Shown: piece after piece, positions 1 to 7,409 of the stretch
Layout: every line of letters starts with the position of its first letter
Position numbering within the stretch: the stretch's first letter is position 1
From: Bacteroidales bacterium UBA6340
GTDB lineage: Bacteria > Bacteroidota > Bacteroidia > Bacteroidales > Paludibacteraceae
Assembly: GCA_002440265.1 (NCBI GenBank)
Contig: DJSG01000014.1
Span: 7,509 to 21,241 of the forward strand
Length of the DNA stretch: 13,733 nt
Reading direction: 5' to 3'
The notes under the pieces: model-generated
What the model saw: the letters and a program-made list of their open reading frames with translations, nothing else
Told to the model about the DNA's origin: nothing
Databases searched by the model: none
Position numbers and translations under genes: made by a program

Positions 1-1
1 A

Positions 2-34
2 CATACTAATCTCATACTAATATCATACCCTTAC
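2..34. repeat. Short 11-base tandem repeat at left edge
   Basis: CATACTAATCT and CATACTAATAT stand head to tail at 2-12 and 13-23, and a third, degraded unit beginning CATACC follows at 24. The period is exactly 11 bases. It lies upstream of the prs promoter, in DNA with no visible gene. It could be the edge of a longer array or a protein-binding region, or it could be chance in AT-rich DNA. The window edge cuts off the context. Confidence 0.35.
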
Positions 35-89
35 CCAGACAATCAGCCGAGGAAAGAATTTGTTTTTTGCGGATTTTATTTTGTGGATA

Positions 90-120
90 TTGCGCAAGTG
101 CGGAAAAAGCAGTACATTTG
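90..120 (+). promoter_or_regulatory. Bacteroidota-type promoter of the prs operon
   Basis: TTG at 90-92 and TACATTTG at 113-120 match the -33 and -7 elements of the Bacteroidota housekeeping promoter (TTTG / TAnnTTTG), with a spacer of exactly 20 bases. Transcription would start near base 125, giving a leader of about 30 bases before the prs ATG at 157. No terminator or other promoter is visible before the end of sufD, so this site probably drives all four genes. Confidence 0.75.
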
Positions 121-156
121 CAGTCCGTAAGGTGAGCCTAATCAACGTTAGTTACA

Positions 157-1119
157 ATGATATTCGAAGCCAGTCCGTACAAGGTATTTGCGGGTTCAAA
201 AGGGGAGCCGTTGGCGTCCCGTATTTGCGAGCATTTGGGATGTTCGCTGGGTAAAGTAAACGTTGCACGCTTCTCTGACGGGGAGTTTGCGGTGAGTTTT
301 GAAGAGTCAGTGCGCGGTCAGTCGGTGTACTTGGTGCAGTCCACGTGTCCGAACAGCGACAACCTGATGGAGTTGCTGCTTGCGATAGACGCAGCACGAC
401 GGGCCAGTGCGTACAAAGTGATAGCGGTGATACCGTATTTCGGTTGGGCGCGCCAGGACAGGAAGGACAAACCGCGCGTGTCGATTGGTGCGAAACTGTG
501 CGCGAATATGCTGCAGGTGGCGGGTGCGGACCGTGTGATAACGGTGGATCTGCACGCCGACCAGATACAGGGATTCTTTGATATACCGGTTGACCACCTG
601 TACGGAGCAAACGTGCTGGCGTCGTATGTGGAGTCGTTGCATTTGGATAACCTGATAGTGGCGTCGCCTGATGTGGGCGGTAGCAAGCGTGCGGCAGAGT
701 TTGCGAAGAAACTGCATGCGAGTACCGGTGTGGAGGTGCCGATGGTGATATGCTACAAGCACCGTCCGGAGGCTAACCAAGTGTCGGAGATGCGTGTGCT
801 GGGCGACGTGCAGGGAAAGAATGTGATTATCATTGACGATATAGCGGATACGGCAGGGACGCTGTGCAAGGCTGCGAAGGTGATGAAAGAGGAAGGGGCA
901 TTGTCGGTGCGCGCATTGGTGACCCACGGACTGATGTCGGGCGAGGCCTGCAAACGGATTATGGAGTCGGAGTTGGAAGAACTGGTGTTCACCGATTCGA
1001 TACCGTTTGATGTGAGCCGTTGCCCGAAAGTGAAGACCGTGTCGCTGGCTGCTCCGATTGCGGAGACGATACTGGCGATACAGGAGCACAGGTCGGTGAG
1101 TGAGTTGAATATCCACTGA
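157..1119 (+). CDS. prs: Ribose-phosphate pyrophosphokinase (PRPP synthetase)
   Basis: Cytoplasmic enzyme that transfers pyrophosphate from ATP to ribose 5-phosphate. The product, PRPP, feeds purine, pyrimidine, NAD, histidine and tryptophan synthesis. The 320-residue length is normal for class I bacterial Prs. Visible signatures are FSDGE at 39-43, the flexible ATP-binding loop RQDRKDKPR at 99-107, VDLHADQIQGFF at 130-141 with the catalytic-loop His133, KHR at 201-203, and the PRPP-binding loop IIDDIADTAGT at 225-235. The ATG at 157 gives the usual N-terminus, with KVFAGSKG soon after. It is the first gene of an operon, 7 bases ahead of the glutaminyl cyclase-like gene. Family assignment is secure from the motifs. 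Confidence 0.97.
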   Translation: MIFEASPYKVFAGSKGEPLASRICEHLGCSLGKVNVARFSDGEFAVSFEESVRGQSVYLVQSTCPNSDNLMELLLAIDAARRASAYKVIAVIPYFGWARQDRKDKPRVSIGAKLCANMLQVAGADRVITVDLHADQIQGFFDIPVDHLYGANVLASYVESLHLDNLIVASPDVGGSKRAAEFAKKLHASTGVEVPMVICYKHRPEANQVSEMRVLGDVQGKNVIIIDDIADTAGTLCKAAKVMKEEGALSVRALVTHGLMSGEACKRIMESELEELVFTDSIPFDVSRCPKVKTVSLAAPIAETILAIQEHRSVSELNIH

Positions 1120-1126
1120 TGATGGT

Positions 1127-2140
1127 GTGAGAATTTGGAATAAAATAGGAATGATAGGGGCGGTAGCCCTGATTGGCAGTTTGACAGGGTGCGGCGGCAA
1201 GCCGCACTCTGCCGCTCAGACTGCTGAGACGAAGTGCGATTTTTCGGCGGATTCGGCATACGCTTATGTGGACAGTCAGGTGGGTTTCGGGGCACGAGTG
1301 CCCGGTACGGAAGCCCATAGCGAGTGCAGGGATTGGATAGTGGAAAGGCTGACGGCATGGGGTGTGCAAGTGGAGGAACAGCAGGGGTTGATGACTGATT
1401 ATAAGGGAGATATGCAGCCTGTGCGCAATATCGTGGCGCATGTGGAAGGGCATAAGGCGAATGCGGCGGCGGTGCTGCTGTGTGCGCATTGGGACTGCCG
1501 TCCGTGGAGTGATGAAGAGGAGGACTATGATGAGCGTTTTCTGCCCGTGACGGGTGCGAATGACGGTGCGAGCGGCGTGGGCGTGCTGCTGGAGGTGGTG
1601 CGTCAGTTGCAGACACTGCGGGGTTCGGAGACGGCTTTTCCACCCGTGGATGTGGTGCTTTTCGATTGTGAAGATATGGGTACACCCAACCATTATACGG
1701 GTGTGCAACGAGAAAATACATGGTGCCTGGGGAGTCAGATGTGGGCGGAACGGTACGCGAAAACGCCTGTGAACAAGCGCGTTGCGTATCAGTACGGGGT
1801 GCTACTGGATATGGTGGGCGACCCGTCGGCGACATTTCCGCGGGAGTACTTCTCGGTGCAGTATGCGCAGCAGTATGTGGAAAAGGTGTGGCGCACGGCA
1901 TCGAAATTGGGATACGGGCGGTATTTCGTGAACCAGAATGCGTATCCCATCACGGACGACCACTATTATGTGAACACGGTAGCGGGTGTGCCGTGCGTGG
2001 ATATTATTGATTATAAGCCTAATGCGGAGACAGGGTTCCCCGACTGGTGGCATACGCAGCGCGATGACATGCGCAATATCAACAAACAAACATTAAAGGC
2101 AGTCGGTGAGACTGTGATGAACGTAATATGCTCGAAATAA
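1127..2140 (+). CDS. Glutaminyl cyclase-like M28 family zinc lipoprotein
   Basis: A 337-residue exported protein of peptidase family M28, closest to animal-type (type II) glutaminyl cyclases, which convert N-terminal Gln of exported proteins to pyroglutamate. Residues 1-22 form a lipoprotein signal with lipobox LTGC (Cys22), so it should be membrane-anchored outside the cytoplasm. Catalytic features are AHWDCRPWSD at 120-129, GANDGAS at 143-149 (zinc Asp146), FDCED at 179-183 (Glu182-Asp183, matching the catalytic and zinc acids of human QC), LLDMVGDPSATFP at 226-238 (Asp228), and DWWHT at 306-310 (Trp308, zinc His309). The start is GTG at 1127; the next in-frame Met would lose the positive n-region. 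It overlaps sufC by 13 bases. An aminopeptidase role is the alternative, but the WWH and LLDMVGDP motifs favour a cyclase. Confidence 0.88.
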   Translation: MRIWNKIGMIGAVALIGSLTGCGGKPHSAAQTAETKCDFSADSAYAYVDSQVGFGARVPGTEAHSECRDWIVERLTAWGVQVEEQQGLMTDYKGDMQPVRNIVAHVEGHKANAAAVLLCAHWDCRPWSDEEEDYDERFLPVTGANDGASGVGVLLEVVRQLQTLRGSETAFPPVDVVLFDCEDMGTPNHYTGVQRENTWCLGSQMWAERYAKTPVNKRVAYQYGVLLDMVGDPSATFPREYFSVQYAQQYVEKVWRTASKLGYGRYFVNQNAYPITDDHYYVNTVAGVPCVDIIDYKPNAETGFPDWWHTQRDDMRNINKQTLKAVGETVMNVICSK

Positions 2141-2871
2141 AGAACTTACATGCCTCAATAGCAGGCAAAGAGATACTGAAAGGCGTGAACCTGACCATCA
2201 ATGAGGGCGAGGTGCACGCGATAATGGGTCCGAACGGTGCGGGAAAGAGTACGCTGTCGAATGTGCTGGTGGGCAATCCCGCGTACACGGTGACGGAAGG
2301 CGAGGTGCTATTCAAAGGCAAGAACCTGTTGGAGATGGCTCCCGAGGTTCGGGCGCGGGAGGGGATATTCCTGTCGTTTCAGTATCCGGTGGAGATACCC
2401 GGTGTGTCGATGGTGAATTTTCTGCGTACGGCCGTGAACGAGAAGCGGCAGTATCAGGGTCTGGAGCCGCTGTCCGCCACGGAGTTTCTGCGGCTGATGC
2501 GCGAGAAAAAGGCGTTGGTGGGTATGGATAACAAACTGACTAACAGGTCGGTGAACGAGGGTTTCTCGGGCGGTGAGAAGAAAAGGAACGAGATATTCCA
2601 GATGGCAATGCTGGAGCCGTGCCTGTCGATACTGGACGAGACGGATTCGGGTTTGGATATAGACGCGCTGCGCATCGTGGCCGAGGGCGTGAACAAACTG
2701 AAGACCCCCAAGACGGCATCGATAGTGATTACGCACTATCAGCGGTTGCTGGACTATATCGTGCCGGATTTTGTGCATGTGCTGGCGGACGGCAAGATAG
2801 TGCGCACCGCGGGCAAAGAGTTGGCACTGGAGTTGGAAGAGAAGGGGTATGCGTTTCTGAACGAGCAATAG
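2128..2871 (+). CDS. sufC: Fe-S cluster assembly ATPase SufC
   Basis: ABC-type ATPase of the SUF Fe-S cluster scaffold. It acts in the cytoplasm with SufB and SufD, and ATP hydrolysis drives cluster assembly. The 247 residues are full length. Motifs are Walker A GPNGAGKST at 34-42, the Q-loop in LSFQYPVEIPGVS at 82-94 (Gln85; this form is characteristic of SufC), signature FSGGEKKRNE at 146-155, Walker B LSILDETDSGLD at 166-177, and switch His203. The ATG lies inside the end of the preceding gene (13-base overlap), which points to translational coupling. A SufD-like gene follows after 10 bases. The usual partner sufB is not next to it. Confidence 0.97.
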   Translation: MLEIKNLHASIAGKEILKGVNLTINEGEVHAIMGPNGAGKSTLSNVLVGNPAYTVTEGEVLFKGKNLLEMAPEVRAREGIFLSFQYPVEIPGVSMVNFLRTAVNEKRQYQGLEPLSATEFLRLMREKKALVGMDNKLTNRSVNEGFSGGEKKRNEIFQMAMLEPCLSILDETDSGLDIDALRIVAEGVNKLKTPKTASIVITHYQRLLDYIVPDFVHVLADGKIVRTAGKELALELEEKGYAFLNEQ

Positions 2872-2881
2872 CGGTGGCGGT

Positions 2882-3538
2882 ATGGCGAAAGAGATAGTGT
2901 TGCATAAGGGCGAGACGCGGGAATGGGTGATGGTGAATGAGCCGCAGGTGGATTGGCATGTGGTGCAGGAAGAGGGTTCGACCCTGCGTCTGCACGTGGT
3001 GTGCCTGGATGACAAGTCGGCGCAGGACGCGCAGTGGCAGTCGCGAATCGTGGTAGAACAGAACGGAAAAGGTTGCCGTACAGAGTTGTACGGTATGGGT
3101 ATAGTGCGCGAGCAACAACAGATGCACGTGATGACGCAGGTGCTGCACAACGCGGGCGGCGGGTATTCGTCGCAGTTGTTCAAGTATGTGCTTGATAATG
3201 AGGCGCGCGGTTCGTTTCACGGGGAGTTGAAGATACTGCCCGATGCCCAGAAAGTGGAGGCGTGTCAGACGAACCGGAATATACTGCTGTCGCGCGGGGC
3301 AATGATGACTACCGAGCCGCAGTTGGAGATATATGCCGACGATGTGAAAGCCAGCCACGGGGCAACTACGGGTCAGTTGGACGAGTCGGCGATATTCTAT
3401 ATGCAGCAAAGGTGCATAGACAAAGAGACCGCCTACAGGCTGCTGCTGTGCGCGTTCTTCGATGATGTGGTGCGTGAGGTGCGCGACGAGACCGTGCAAC
3501 AGCGGCTAATAGACACGATTGATAGCGTAATCCAGTAA
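2882..3538 (+). CDS. sufD: Short SufD-like Fe-S assembly protein lacking N-terminal half
   Basis: A SufB/SufD-family core protein and presumed partner of SufC. It has only 218 residues, against roughly 420-450 for typical SufD, and consists of the beta-helix core and C-terminal helices. Recognisable SufD segments are QTNRNILLS at 129-137, LEIYADDVKASHGATTGQLDE at 148-168, and FYMQQR at 172-177. His159 matches the essential His of E. coli SufD (His360 as I recall), but the Cys two residues before it is Ala157 here. The gene starts 10 bases after sufC, so no lost N-terminal half is hidden between them. Its last 33 bases overlap the 3' end of the convergent prenyl synthase gene. Assignment to the SufBD family is firm. 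Whether it acts as SufD, or as the only scaffold partner of SufC, is open. Confidence 0.88.
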   Translation: MAKEIVLHKGETREWVMVNEPQVDWHVVQEEGSTLRLHVVCLDDKSAQDAQWQSRIVVEQNGKGCRTELYGMGIVREQQQMHVMTQVLHNAGGGYSSQLFKYVLDNEARGSFHGELKILPDAQKVEACQTNRNILLSRGAMMTTEPQLEIYADDVKASHGATTGQLDESAIFYMQQRCIDKETAYRLLLCAFFDDVVREVRDETVQQRLIDTIDSVIQ

Positions 3539-4498
3539 ACAGATTAGAGAGTCTTTGTACTTGCCGTCAGGGAGGACAGCGATAGCCTCCATGGCGCGCT
3601 TGCGGTGTCGCTGCATCTGCCGGTAGGCATAGCGTACGCCGTCGTAGCGGAGGACGAAGGATTTGATTTCTTCGGACGCCTCCAAGGGGTTGATATACTG
3701 CGCTTTGGAAGCCAGTCCCTCTGCCAGTTCGCGGATATGCTCCGCCTCGTCTTTGGTGGCGCGTGCGAGGGATATGAGGAGGGGTAGGGTGGCTTTGCCG
3801 TCGCGTATGTCGCTCATCGTGGGTTTGCCAAGGTCTTCGATGTCGGAGTAGTCGAGGACATCATCCTTGAGTTGGAAGCACATACCGAGTTGCAATCCGA
3901 ACTGACGCAGGGCAGTGATTTGCCGCGTGGTAGCCCCTGAACTGGCAGCCCCTGCCGCACTGCAAGCCGCAAAGAGGCAGGCTGTCTTCTGCTCGATGAC
4001 CTTCATATATTGGTCTTCGGTTATCCACATGGACTGCCCGCTGTGCAGTTGGAGCAGTTCGCCGGAAGCGAGAGACTTGCCCATGCCAGCCACGGTGGCG
4101 AGAATGGTGGTGTTGTGCACATCTGCCAGAATACCAATGACTTTGGCAAGGAGATAGTCGCCGGTGAGGACGGCGATTTTGTTCGTCCATTGCGTGTGTA
4201 CCGCCTCGGTGCCCCGGCGCATGGGAGAGTCGTCCACCACATCATCGTGGATGAGCGAGGCGGTGTGCATCATCTCGAGTGCTGCGGCGGTCCGGAGGGT
4301 CTTGTCGGTGATGCCGCGGCAGATGGCGGCAGACAGGAGCACGAGGATGGGACGCAGTTGCTTGCCGCGTTTGGAATGGATATAGTCCAGAACCTCGGAG
4401 AGTAGTTTGTTGTCGGTTTGTAAAGCATCCGCAAAGGTCTGTTCGTATTGGCGAAATTCTGCTTGTATGGGTTTGCGAATCTCTTGTATTGTATCCAT
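3506..4498 (-). CDS. Polyprenyl diphosphate synthase, long-chain type
   Basis: Trans-isoprenyl diphosphate synthase that adds IPP units to an allylic diphosphate. It probably makes the side chain of menaquinone. It has 330 residues: GKQLRP at 45-50 (IPP binding), first Asp-rich motif DDVVD at 85-89 in LIHDDVVDDSPMRRG, and second motif DDVLD at 212-216 in FQLKDDVLDY. The residues 4 and 5 positions before the first motif are small (Ser81, Ala80), which in this family allows long chains, so an IspB/HepT-like product (C30-C45) is inferred rather than FPP. The ATG lies 4 bases downstream of the stop of the DUF6242-like lipoprotein gene, so the two are cotranscribed. The 3' end overlaps sufD on the other strand. 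Confidence 0.92.
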   Translation of the reverse strand: MDTIQEIRKPIQAEFRQYEQTFADALQTDNKLLSEVLDYIHSKRGKQLRPILVLLSAAICRGITDKTLRTAAALEMMHTASLIHDDVVDDSPMRRGTEAVHTQWTNKIAVLTGDYLLAKVIGILADVHNTTILATVAGMGKSLASGELLQLHSGQSMWITEDQYMKVIEQKTACLFAACSAAGAASSGATTRQITALRQFGLQLGMCFQLKDDVLDYSDIEDLGKPTMSDIRDGKATLPLLISLARATKDEAEHIRELAEGLASKAQYINPLEASEEIKSFVLRYDGVRYAYRQMQRHRKRAMEAIAVLPDGKYKDSLICLLDYAINRVY

Positions 4499-4502
4499 GT
4501 GT

Positions 4503-5852
4503 TTACCAATCTATGGAGGTTAGGTGCCCGCGATATACGTCGCTGAATGTTTCTGTAAAAGACTGTCCGCCAATGAGGTATATGTTGTTGGCATTGTCGA
4601 TGACGGCTGTTTGCTTCTGCCGTTGTCCGTAGGTGTCGGGCAGTCGGTTGTGGGCGGTGTCTGGGGTGTACCAGTTCATGCCCTCGTCGTCGGAGAAGAG
4701 CATGGAGGTGCGCCATGTGAGGTCGTTGTCAATGCCGCCGAACATGATGATATGTCCGTCGTACTGCAGGAGGGATATGCCTGTGAGTGAGCGGAAGTCG
4801 GGTTGTTCGATGGAGAAATCCTTGATTCTGTAGCCTGCTGATGTCTCGTATTCGAGGTTCCAGCGGGTGTTGAGGGGTGTGCCGTCTTCGGTTCGTCCGC
4901 CTACAATCATAGCGCGCGGGCGTTCACTGCTGGCACCAAAGGCGAGAGAGGCAAAGTCGGAGACGGGGAAACCGGCAGGCAGGGTGTCGCCTTGCAGCCC
5001 GTAGATTGGTTCGGCGGGCAGGAGGCTGTCGTTGGGCTGTGTGTGCCCCAAGAGAAGTTGCGATGTGGTGCGGTCGCGCAGGATGCACCATGCCTTGTTG
5101 TCGAAGGCGACTAACATATTGACAAACGAGAAACTGCGCGTGCTGTAGTCGTGGGTTGTCCACGTGGTGATGTCGGTGGAGGTGTAGAGGCAGTCGCCAT
5201 CGGCATAGTAGAGGGTGCTGCCGAGTTGCAGGATATTGCGTACGCGGCAGGCTGCGGGTAAGCCCGTGACGGCAGATTGCTTGGTCCAGAGAGAGCCGTT
5301 GGCGGAGGTGTAAACCTCGGTAGATAGTCCGTCGTTGGTGAAGAGGACCAATTGTCCGTTGATGTAGAACGCCTGCATATCGCAGTTGCGGGTGAAGATA
5401 CGCTCGGTGAGGCGTGTCCATATATATAGGTCAGGGTCCACTTGATGGACGGTGAAAGCGAGTTGGTACCACTTCTCGTTGGTAAGGTCGGAGGACTTGA
5501 CATGCACGAAGATGGGTTCGCGGCTGAAATCCACGGTGTCGCTGCCCGTGAGGATGAAGGACGTGTCGGGCAGGAAGAGTGTTACAGAAGCGGGTGTGGC
5601 TTTGTAGGAGAAGCGCGGCATGACGCTATCCAAGGTGGTGCCGAATGCGAGGGAGTCGCTGTTGTAGATGAAACCGGTGTCGGTGCGTTGCTCCACCTTG
5701 TAGGTGGCGGCGGTGAGACCCGGGTTGGCAGTGTCGGTAGCAAAGGAGAACACCGTAATCTCCGCATAGGGAGAGGTGGTGTCGGTGGTCTTCTCGTTGC
5801 AGCCGGCAAGCACGATGCCGAAGAGTAGGAGTATGTATAAAAGTCGCTTCAT
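4503..5852 (-). CDS. DUF6242-like lipoprotein, beta-propeller type
   Basis: A 449-residue predicted lipoprotein. Residues 1-18 (MKRLL... ending LAGC, Cys18) form a clear signal peptide with lipobox. The frame stays open to 5984 upstream, but that would bury the signal 44 residues inside and cross the promoter, so the ATG at 5852 is chosen; it lies about 13 bases from the predicted transcription start. After an N-terminal region of about 140 residues with short beta-strand-like segments come repeated propeller- or Kelch-like motifs: YTSANGSLW, YTSTDITTW, MIVGGRTEDG, IIMFGGIDND, FSDDEGMNWY and YLIGGQS. This layout matches the DUF6242 family common in Bacteroidales. Its function is unknown; a cell-surface or periplasmic binding role is only a guess. 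Confidence 0.85.
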   Translation of the reverse strand: MKRLLYILLLFGIVLAGCNEKTTDTTSPYAEITVFSFATDTANPGLTAATYKVEQRTDTGFIYNSDSLAFGTTLDSVMPRFSYKATPASVTLFLPDTSFILTGSDTVDFSREPIFVHVKSSDLTNEKWYQLAFTVHQVDPDLYIWTRLTERIFTRNCDMQAFYINGQLVLFTNDGLSTEVYTSANGSLWTKQSAVTGLPAACRVRNILQLGSTLYYADGDCLYTSTDITTWTTHDYSTRSFSFVNMLVAFDNKAWCILRDRTTSQLLLGHTQPNDSLLPAEPIYGLQGDTLPAGFPVSDFASLAFGASSERPRAMIVGGRTEDGTPLNTRWNLEYETSAGYRIKDFSIEQPDFRSLTGISLLQYDGHIIMFGGIDNDLTWRTSMLFSDDEGMNWYTPDTAHNRLPDTYGQRQKQTAVIDNANNIYLIGGQSFTETFSDVYRGHLTSIDW

Positions 5853-5869
5853 TACACAGAAATTTCGGA

Positions 5870-5901
5870 CAAAGTTACCACCATTTTTGCACATATCCAA
5901 A
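5870..5901 (-). promoter_or_regulatory. Minus-strand promoter of DUF6242-like operon
   Basis: Read on the minus strand, TTTG (5901-5898) and TAACTTTG (5877-5870) match the Bacteroidota -33 and -7 elements, with a 20-base spacer. The predicted start near 5865 leaves a very short leader before the ATG at 5852. The site interleaves with the plus-strand promoter at 5886-5917. Confidence 0.75.
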
Positions 5902-5917
5902 TAAAGCAGTACTTTTG
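5886..5917 (+). promoter_or_regulatory. Plus-strand promoter of the cyclo-ligase gene
   Basis: TTTG at 5886-5889 and TACTTTTG at 5910-5917 match the Bacteroidota -33 and -7 elements, with a 20-base spacer. Transcription would start near 5922, about 16 bases before the ATG at 5938. This supports that start codon over internal ones. The site shares bases with the opposing promoter at 5870-5901. Confidence 0.75.
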
Positions 5918-5937
5918 CGGTTGTTTTACGCGGAATT

Positions 5938-6540
5938 ATGCTTTTTGAAACCAACATACGTGATTTGCTGCGGTTACTGCCCAAGTACAGGACGCGACAG
6001 GCGAAGGCTGAGATGCGCGAGTTGCTCAGTCAGAAGCGTCGTTTGCTGACCTCGGAACAGAAAGAGGAGGCTTCTGCGCGCGTGATAGAGCGATTGGAGC
6101 AGTTGGAGTGTTTCCGCAAGGCAAAGACGCTGCTCATCTATTATCCGATTCACAACGAATTAGACTTGTTGCCGTTGGTGAAGAAGTACAAACACGAGAA
6201 GACGATTCTGTTTCCCGTGACGCACAGGAAGAGCATAGATGCTTGTCCGTATCGCGGTAATGCGCTGATGAAGCGGGGTAAATTCAATATCCCCGAGCCG
6301 CAGACAGAGCCTTACACGGGCAATATTGACCTGATACTGATACCCGGTGTGGCGTTTGACAGGAAATGCAACCGTTTGGGGCGTGGCGGAGGCTATTATG
6401 ACCGCTATCTGTGCAAGCGCAAACACTCGATGCTCATAGGGGTGGGGTATGACTTTCAATTGGTAGGTGAGGTGCCTACCGAGCGGAATGATATGCGTTT
6501 GCAGGGTGTTATTGTTCCTTCTCAGACCATTCTAAGGTAG
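5938..6540 (+). CDS. 5-formyltetrahydrofolate cyclo-ligase
   Basis: ATP-dependent enzyme (5,10-methenyltetrahydrofolate synthetase) that returns 5-formyl-THF to the one-carbon pool in the cytoplasm. It has 200 residues. Signatures are the N-terminal KAEMRELLSQKRRLL at 23-37, NELD at 73-76, FNIPEP at 116-121, IPGVAFD at 135-141, and the ATP/substrate loop GRGGGYYDR at 148-156. The family usually begins near residue 22 of this frame, so the first 20 or so residues are an extension. The ATG at 5938 is kept because it lies right behind a good promoter, and the next ATG (6013) would cut into the first helix. The gene stands alone on the plus strand. Its last 32 bases overlap the convergent hypothetical gene. 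Confidence 0.94.
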   Translation: MLFETNIRDLLRLLPKYRTRQAKAEMRELLSQKRRLLTSEQKEEASARVIERLEQLECFRKAKTLLIYYPIHNELDLLPLVKKYKHEKTILFPVTHRKSIDACPYRGNALMKRGKFNIPEPQTEPYTGNIDLILIPGVAFDRKCNRLGRGGGYYDRYLCKRKHSMLIGVGYDFQLVGEVPTERNDMRLQGVIVPSQTILR

Positions 6541-7279
6541 TCTGCTGCGATTCGCGGTAGAGTATGTCTCTATCGGTTTCGGGTGTGAGGTGCTTCTCGC
6601 CCGTGCGGTAGTAGTATATCAAGCCGTAGTCCTGGCACTTGCGCAGGCGGGCATAAGGCAGTTCGTCCTGATAGAACGCCTCCACTTGGTTCCATATATC
6701 GAGCAGTAGCCGGTCGGCTTCTTTGCGCATGGTTTCCACGTCCTCATAGATACGGGAGTGGGTCTTGCGGGTGTAGTTGATGGTGGTGTACTGTTCGCGG
6801 AAGATGTCGTAGTGGACTTGCACCTTATTTATAGCGGGGTTGTAGATAGGAAAGCCGCCTTGCGCAATGCGTTTCTGTTCGCCTTCGATGATATTCTTGC
6901 CCCATTCGAGCAGGCTCTCCTCGGTGTTGAGGTCGGGTAGGGCAGTATTGTCGGGGTCGAGATGGTATAGTTCTTTCTGCACGCGTTTGATTTCGCCACG
7001 AATGACAGCCAAATTCAGCACCTGAATGAAGTGTGAGATGTACATGCGGGCGTTGTGTACCTTGTGCCGATACTGCTTGTTGGCAGACACTTTGGTGTCC
7101 ACATTGGCGTGATACTGAGCCATTTGGTTCTCAAATTGCATAAGGAACCGCTGTGCTTCGGTCAGTGTCTTGTACTGGATAGGCTGGTCGTTGAAATCGG
7201 CTTCTCCTGCACGTTGCACCGCCCGTTGCATGGCTTTCAGGCGGGTTTTGTCTGTTTTTGGTAGTCGGCGGTAAGGCAT
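6509..7279 (-). CDS. Hypothetical protein, apparently Bacteroidota-conserved family
   Basis: A 256-residue soluble protein with no signal peptide or membrane segment. It opens with MPYRRLPKTD, then a long, mainly helical, charged region rich in Gln, Arg and Lys. A central stretch, HKVHNARMYISHFIQVLNLA at 72-91, looks amphipathic. Aromatic-rich segments follow at about 166-180 (YDIFREQYTTINYTR) and near 225-235 (YGLIYYYRTGEKH). I do not recognise a catalytic motif. I recall proteins opening with a very similar MPYRRLPNTD-like sequence in many Bacteroidales genomes, but cannot name a function. It is the last gene of the ddl-side minus-strand group, 161 bases after the prenyl synthase stop, with a repeat element just upstream. 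No consensus promoter of its own is seen. Confidence 0.8.
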   Translation of the reverse strand: MPYRRLPKTDKTRLKAMQRAVQRAGEADFNDQPIQYKTLTEAQRFLMQFENQMAQYHANVDTKVSANKQYRHKVHNARMYISHFIQVLNLAVIRGEIKRVQKELYHLDPDNTALPDLNTEESLLEWGKNIIEGEQKRIAQGGFPIYNPAINKVQVHYDIFREQYTTINYTRKTHSRIYEDVETMRKEADRLLLDIWNQVEAFYQDELPYARLRKCQDYGLIYYYRTGEKHLTPETDRDILYRESQQTTLEWSEKEQ

Positions 7280-7294
7280 AGTTAATGATGAATT

Positions 7295-7324
7295 GACTCC
7301 CCCAACCCCCTCAGAGAGGGGGGT
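7295..7324. repeat. Palindromic G/C-rich repeat, variant copy
   Basis: A perfect hairpin, CCCCCTC (7306-7312), AGA, GAGGGGG (7316-7322), preceded by GACTCCCCCAA. Its layout is the same as that of the copies at 7410-7439 and 8398-8427, but its bases have drifted. It has the orientation of the 8398 copy and lies just upstream of the hypothetical gene. It resembles the small palindromic intergenic repeats (REP-like) of many Bacteroidota. Confidence 0.6.
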
Positions 7325-7409
7325 AATAAAGAGGATAGTTTATTTATTGTTGTACATTGATTGCGATTAGTATTATTGGATTTGTCATATCTGCCAGTTA
7401 TCCCCGCTA

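Noticed and set aside
60..254. A 64-codon plus-strand frame at the left edge
   Set aside because: It spans the prs promoter and start in another frame; no supporting features.
307..3183. Several long antisense frames (307-1200, 753-1901, 2308-3183) across prs, the cyclase and sufCD
   Set aside because: His-, Arg- and Pro-rich nonsense translations that fully overlap genes with clear motifs.
5853..5984. Upstream start for the DUF6242-like protein
   Set aside because: It would bury a good lipoprotein signal peptide and run through both divergent promoters.
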